From IMG/VR virus record IMGVR_UViG_3300009436_002387, positions 1-39,903 of that record: a stretch of 39,903 bases of DNA. One strand, given 5' to 3'. This DNA is from a virus. Below the pieces are notes generated by a model. It saw only the letters and a list, made by a program, of their open reading frames with translations. It had not been told where the DNA came from and ran no database searches. Shown here piece by piece: positions 37,749 through 39,903 of the stretch (position 1 is the first letter of the stretch; every line of letters begins with the position of its first letter). Made by a program: the position numbers and the translations under genes.

Positions 37749-38831
37749 ATGGCAGCATCTCCAGCAGTAATGCAACAAATGGCACAGGCACAGGCACAGG
37801 CACAACCGCAACTACAACAAGCGGCACCTGCTCAATCGATACAACAGGTACAACCACAAATACAATCGGCAACACCGACAAGTTTACCTCCTGTAATGCC
37901 TACTCCGGCACCAGCACCACAAATAGGTGGTGAACAATCGTTAACACCCGGACAAATCATATTTACAGAGTATCAAGCTAGAGTATTCAACCAAACAGAA
38001 GCAATGTATAAGACTAGTGGATTTTTAGGAGTTTCATTATTTGAAGATTCATATCTATTATCAAAAGCTACTGCTAATTATATCGTAGGTAATATTGGGT
38101 TAGCTGGAACGATGGATTCAATAAACCCATCAGCATCACAAACATATAGAGCAGTATTAGGAATACCTAGTCCAGTAGCTCCACCACCAGCTCCACCAAC
38201 ACCCCCTACTTCACCGGTTAACCCAACTAAAGGTAACGTAACGGCTGTACAATCAGCAGTTACACCAACGAAATTTACACCACCAACAAATGTATCACCT
38301 GTTTCAGTATCACCTGTTTCAGTATCACCTAGCCAAGTACCAACATCGTTAACTGCGATTACAAACGCTGGTAATAACCCATCTGTTTATAATTCAACAA
38401 CTCCAAATATTGGAACTAGTGGAATGAGTGCAGGTGGAAGTAAGATTATTTGTAATGAACTTTACAGACAAGGTTACCTATCAGAAGAAATGTGGGATGC
38501 AGATGAGAGATATGGTGAGATGATGTTCGAAAAAGACCCTAAATTGGTAATTGGATATCAGATGTGGGCTAGAAGTGTTGTTAAGTATATGAAGAAAAAT
38601 CCTAACAATACTAAAATGGCAGCATGGTTATTCAAACCTTGGACAGAATATATGGGATACAAAATGGGTGTTGTTGAAAAACCAACACTTAGAGGTAGAT
38701 TCACAAATTGGATAGGTTCTCAATTCTCTTATATGGTATTTGATTTATACAACGGAAAACGTTTATTAGATAAGTACAACTATAAAGTATTCAAATCAGA
38801 AAATAACATTGGTGAATATAAAATAGCTTAA
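37749..38831 (+). CDS. Q/P-rich protein with conserved C-terminal domain, possible virion protein
   Basis: Encodes 360 residues. Residues 10-70 are Q-, A- and P-rich (QMAQAQAQAQPQLQQAAPAQ) and include three CACAGG DNA repeats at 37783-37800. A helical part follows to about 140, then a P/S/V-rich linker with PVSVSPVSVSP from a 15-nt repeat (two full copies at 38292-38321). The last 120 residues form a folded domain: ICNELYRQGYLSEEMWDADE, YGEMMFEKDPKLVIGYQMWA, then KPWTEYMGYKMG. The end domain resembles one found in tail or neck-associated proteins of marine phages, but I cannot name it. It stands alone between a promoter-like motif and a terminator. Confidence 0.6.
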   Translation: MAASPAVMQQMAQAQAQAQPQLQQAAPAQSIQQVQPQIQSATPTSLPPVMPTPAPAPQIGGEQSLTPGQIIFTEYQARVFNQTEAMYKTSGFLGVSLFEDSYLLSKATANYIVGNIGLAGTMDSINPSASQTYRAVLGIPSPVAPPPAPPTPPTSPVNPTKGNVTAVQSAVTPTKFTPPTNVSPVSVSPVSVSPSQVPTSLTAITNAGNNPSVYNSTTPNIGTSGMSAGGSKIICNELYRQGYLSEEMWDADERYGEMMFEKDPKLVIGYQMWARSVVKYMKKNPNNTKMAAWLFKPWTEYMGYKMGVVEKPTLRGRFTNWIGSQFSYMVFDLYNGKRLLDKYNYKVFKSENNIGEYKIA

Positions 38832-38853
38832 AATTAATTATAAAAATATTAAT

Positions 38854-38883
38854 AGGCCTGAAGCTAACGTTTCGGGCTTTTTA
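38854..38883 (+). terminator. Intrinsic terminator
   Basis: Stem GCCTGAAGC (38856-38864), loop TAAC, GTTTCGGGC (38869-38877): nine pairs, two of them G-U, followed by TTTTT. It ends the single-gene unit of the Q/P-rich protein, 23 nt after its stop. Confidence 0.85.
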
Positions 38884-38897
38884 ATTAAAACTACCCT

Positions 38898-39503
38898 ATG
38901 AAAAACAATCTACGATTACTACTAATACTATTATCATTCCAACCATTATTTGGATTTGGACAAGGTGATACTCCAATCAGAATCAAAACAGATATATTTA
39001 CAGTTGTGTACTCAGAAGTATATGAACAACCACTACAAGTAAATTATAAAGTACTATGCCCGATGGGTGATGCTAGTAGAGAAGGTTTAGATTTCCGTAA
39101 GTATGAGGGTGTTAAAACATCAGATAAGTATGATTATAGTGATAATCCATACGATAAAGGGCATATGGCTCCTGCTGCAGCGTTTAATTGTAGTAGGGAT
39201 ATGGTAAAAGCTACATTCTCATATTTGAATTGTGCATTACAACATCAAGGATTAAACAGAGGTCCTTGGAAAGAATTGGAACGATTTGAAAGAAACCTCG
39301 CTAAAATGTGGGAAGATGTTAATGTAACTATATATGTAGAATTTCACAATGAACCACAATATGTTAAAGGTGGAGCACAAATACCTTCTGGATTCAGAAA
39401 AATCATAGAAGTAGAAGGTGTTGAATCTTGGGAATTCTATTTTCCAAACAAAGATGTATCAGGTATTGATTGGATTGAGTTCCAAGTACCACTCTCTCGA
39501 TAA
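38898..39503 (+). CDS. Exported DNA/RNA non-specific endonuclease (NUC1 family)
   Basis: Encodes 201 residues with a signal peptide (MKNNLRLLLILLSFQPLFGF). The mature enzyme has the NUC1 motif as YDKGHMAPAAAF with catalytic H89 (the usual form is DRGH), followed by SYLNCALQHQGLNRGPWKEL with the metal-binding N120 and the LNRGxW helix, and E127. Such enzymes, related to Serratia nuclease, cut DNA and RNA without sequence preference. Being exported, it would act in the periplasm or outside the cell. It has no close promoter, except for read-through of the terminator before it. Confidence 0.88.
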   Translation: MKNNLRLLLILLSFQPLFGFGQGDTPIRIKTDIFTVVYSEVYEQPLQVNYKVLCPMGDASREGLDFRKYEGVKTSDKYDYSDNPYDKGHMAPAAAFNCSRDMVKATFSYLNCALQHQGLNRGPWKELERFERNLAKMWEDVNVTIYVEFHNEPQYVKGGAQIPSGFRKIIEVEGVESWEFYFPNKDVSGIDWIEFQVPLSR

Positions 39504-39549
39504 GTTCTAAACGTAGAACACCAAACCAATAAATAATTTAGGAATCAAA

Positions 39550-39903
39550 ATGTTAAAATCCTTCATATCTTTGAAGTGCCTCTTTATGTCAACACTCATA
39601 TGGGCGCAAGTGTGCGATGTTGCTATTACTGACTTTAATTTTACTACAGGAGATCTTGTGGTAGAAGTTATTAACTCAGAAAAATGTGGTTGTAATGACC
39701 TCACTACAATTGGAAATACCTGTGAAAATTCAAGCAGCCCAGTTGTACAAAATAATACAGATGTAAGCCACCTTGTTCTGGGCCTACACTTAAATGGTAT
39801 TGATTATCAATATTATGATTGTCTTACTGCAATTAACCATCCAGGTTGGACATTTAAAGTTAAATCATTTTTTGGAAATGGTGTTTTAGAAACTGGAGAT
39901 ACA
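39550..39903 (+). CDS. Exported protein, truncated by window edge
   Basis: The first 118 residues are present and the gene runs off the window. It has a signal peptide (MLKSFISLKCLFMSTLIWAQ), then VCDVAITDFNFTTGDLVVEV and a Cys-containing part (EKCGCNDLTTIGNTCEN). This is the style of flavobacterial exported surface proteins, and a T9SS sorting domain may lie beyond the edge. Its codon use (more CTT, CTC, GGC and TGC) differs from its neighbours, hinting at recent gain. A 6-bp hairpin (GTTCTA, AACG, TAGAAC) precedes it. Confidence 0.65.
   Translation, partial: MLKSFISLKCLFMSTLIWAQVCDVAITDFNFTTGDLVVEVINSEKCGCNDLTTIGNTCENSSSPVVQNNTDVSHLVLGLHLNGIDYQYYDCLTAINHPGWTFKVKSFFGNGVLETGDT

Noticed and set aside
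39504-39519. Hairpin GTTCTA-AACG-TAGAAC after the exported nuclease gene
   Set aside because: Only 6 bp and not followed by a T run, so it is not called as a terminator.
1-39903. Minus-strand reading frames and tRNA genes
   Set aside because: All minus-strand frames over 60 codons lie opposite well-supported + strand genes and show no domain or start signal. No cloverleaf-like sequence with a T-loop (GGTTCGAATCC type) was seen in the gaps.

Overview
The window looks like part of the genome of a large, strictly lytic-type (T4-related, myovirus-like) bacteriophage that infects a marine member of the Bacteroidota, probably a flavobacterium. Signs of a phage: every supported gene is on the + strand, genes are densely packed with many 1-35 nt overlaps, there are many small unknown genes, and there is a homologue of the T4 clamp-loader small subunit (gp62 type), an amidase endolysin, two holin-like membrane proteins, an HNH endonuclease, a Nudix hydrolase, a deoxyribonucleotidase and a GroEL without the GGM tail. 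Signs of a Bacteroidota host: very AT-rich DNA, eight promoters of the Bacteroidota form (TTTG, 20 nt, TATATTAG/TATATTTG), an Hc1-type histone-like protein, and a secreted repeat protein that ends in a type A sorting domain of the type IX secretion system (T9SS). No terminase, capsid, portal or tail tube gene is in the window, so phage assignment is strong but indirect; no tRNA, integrase, IS element or CRISPR array was seen.

Layout. 1-1661: replication and DNA metabolism (Hc1-like protein, zinc-ribbon protein, gp62-like clamp loader subunit, two small conserved proteins including a DUF1599/Nmad1 protein). 1673-3593: a promoter, then an Fe-S PD-(D/E)XK nuclease, a secreted transglycosylase and a SLOG/DUF2493-like protein. 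3599-16319: a 12.7-kb glycan island (several glycosyltransferases, a GDP-mannose 3,5-epimerase-like enzyme, a HAD phosphatase, a CapK-like adenylate-forming enzyme, a HisC-like aminotransferase, a nucleotide-sugar dehydrogenase, and an FkbM methyltransferase fused to a glycosyltransferase). 16336-23680: small proteins, endolysin, a 1096-residue T9SS cargo protein, an outer-membrane-barrel-like protein, a membrane coiled-coil protein, an exported thioredoxin-fold protein and two holin-like proteins. 23715-30526: probable virion-associated or internal proteins (ParB/zinc-ribbon protein, HAD phosphatase, ClpS-like adaptor, 811-residue P-loop protein, lipoprotein). 30529-37682: small early-type genes broken up by strong promoters, with an HNH nuclease, GroEL, a J-domain protein and Nudix hydrolase. 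37749-39903: a Q/P-rich protein, a terminator, an exported NUC1-type nuclease and a truncated exported protein.

How the parts may work together. The phage seems to invest in three unusual things: making or remodelling a surface glycan, sending its own proteins to the cell envelope or outside (T9SS cargo, barrel, lipoprotein, exported nuclease), and controlling protein folding and turnover (GroEL, J-protein, ClpS-like adaptor). Transcription appears to use two signals: a host-like promoter with invariant 20-nt spacing, and a second AT-rich motif (TATTTATA/TACTTATA) in front of the glycan, endolysin, holin and possible structural genes. Functional statements are from reading motifs by eye; no database search was run.
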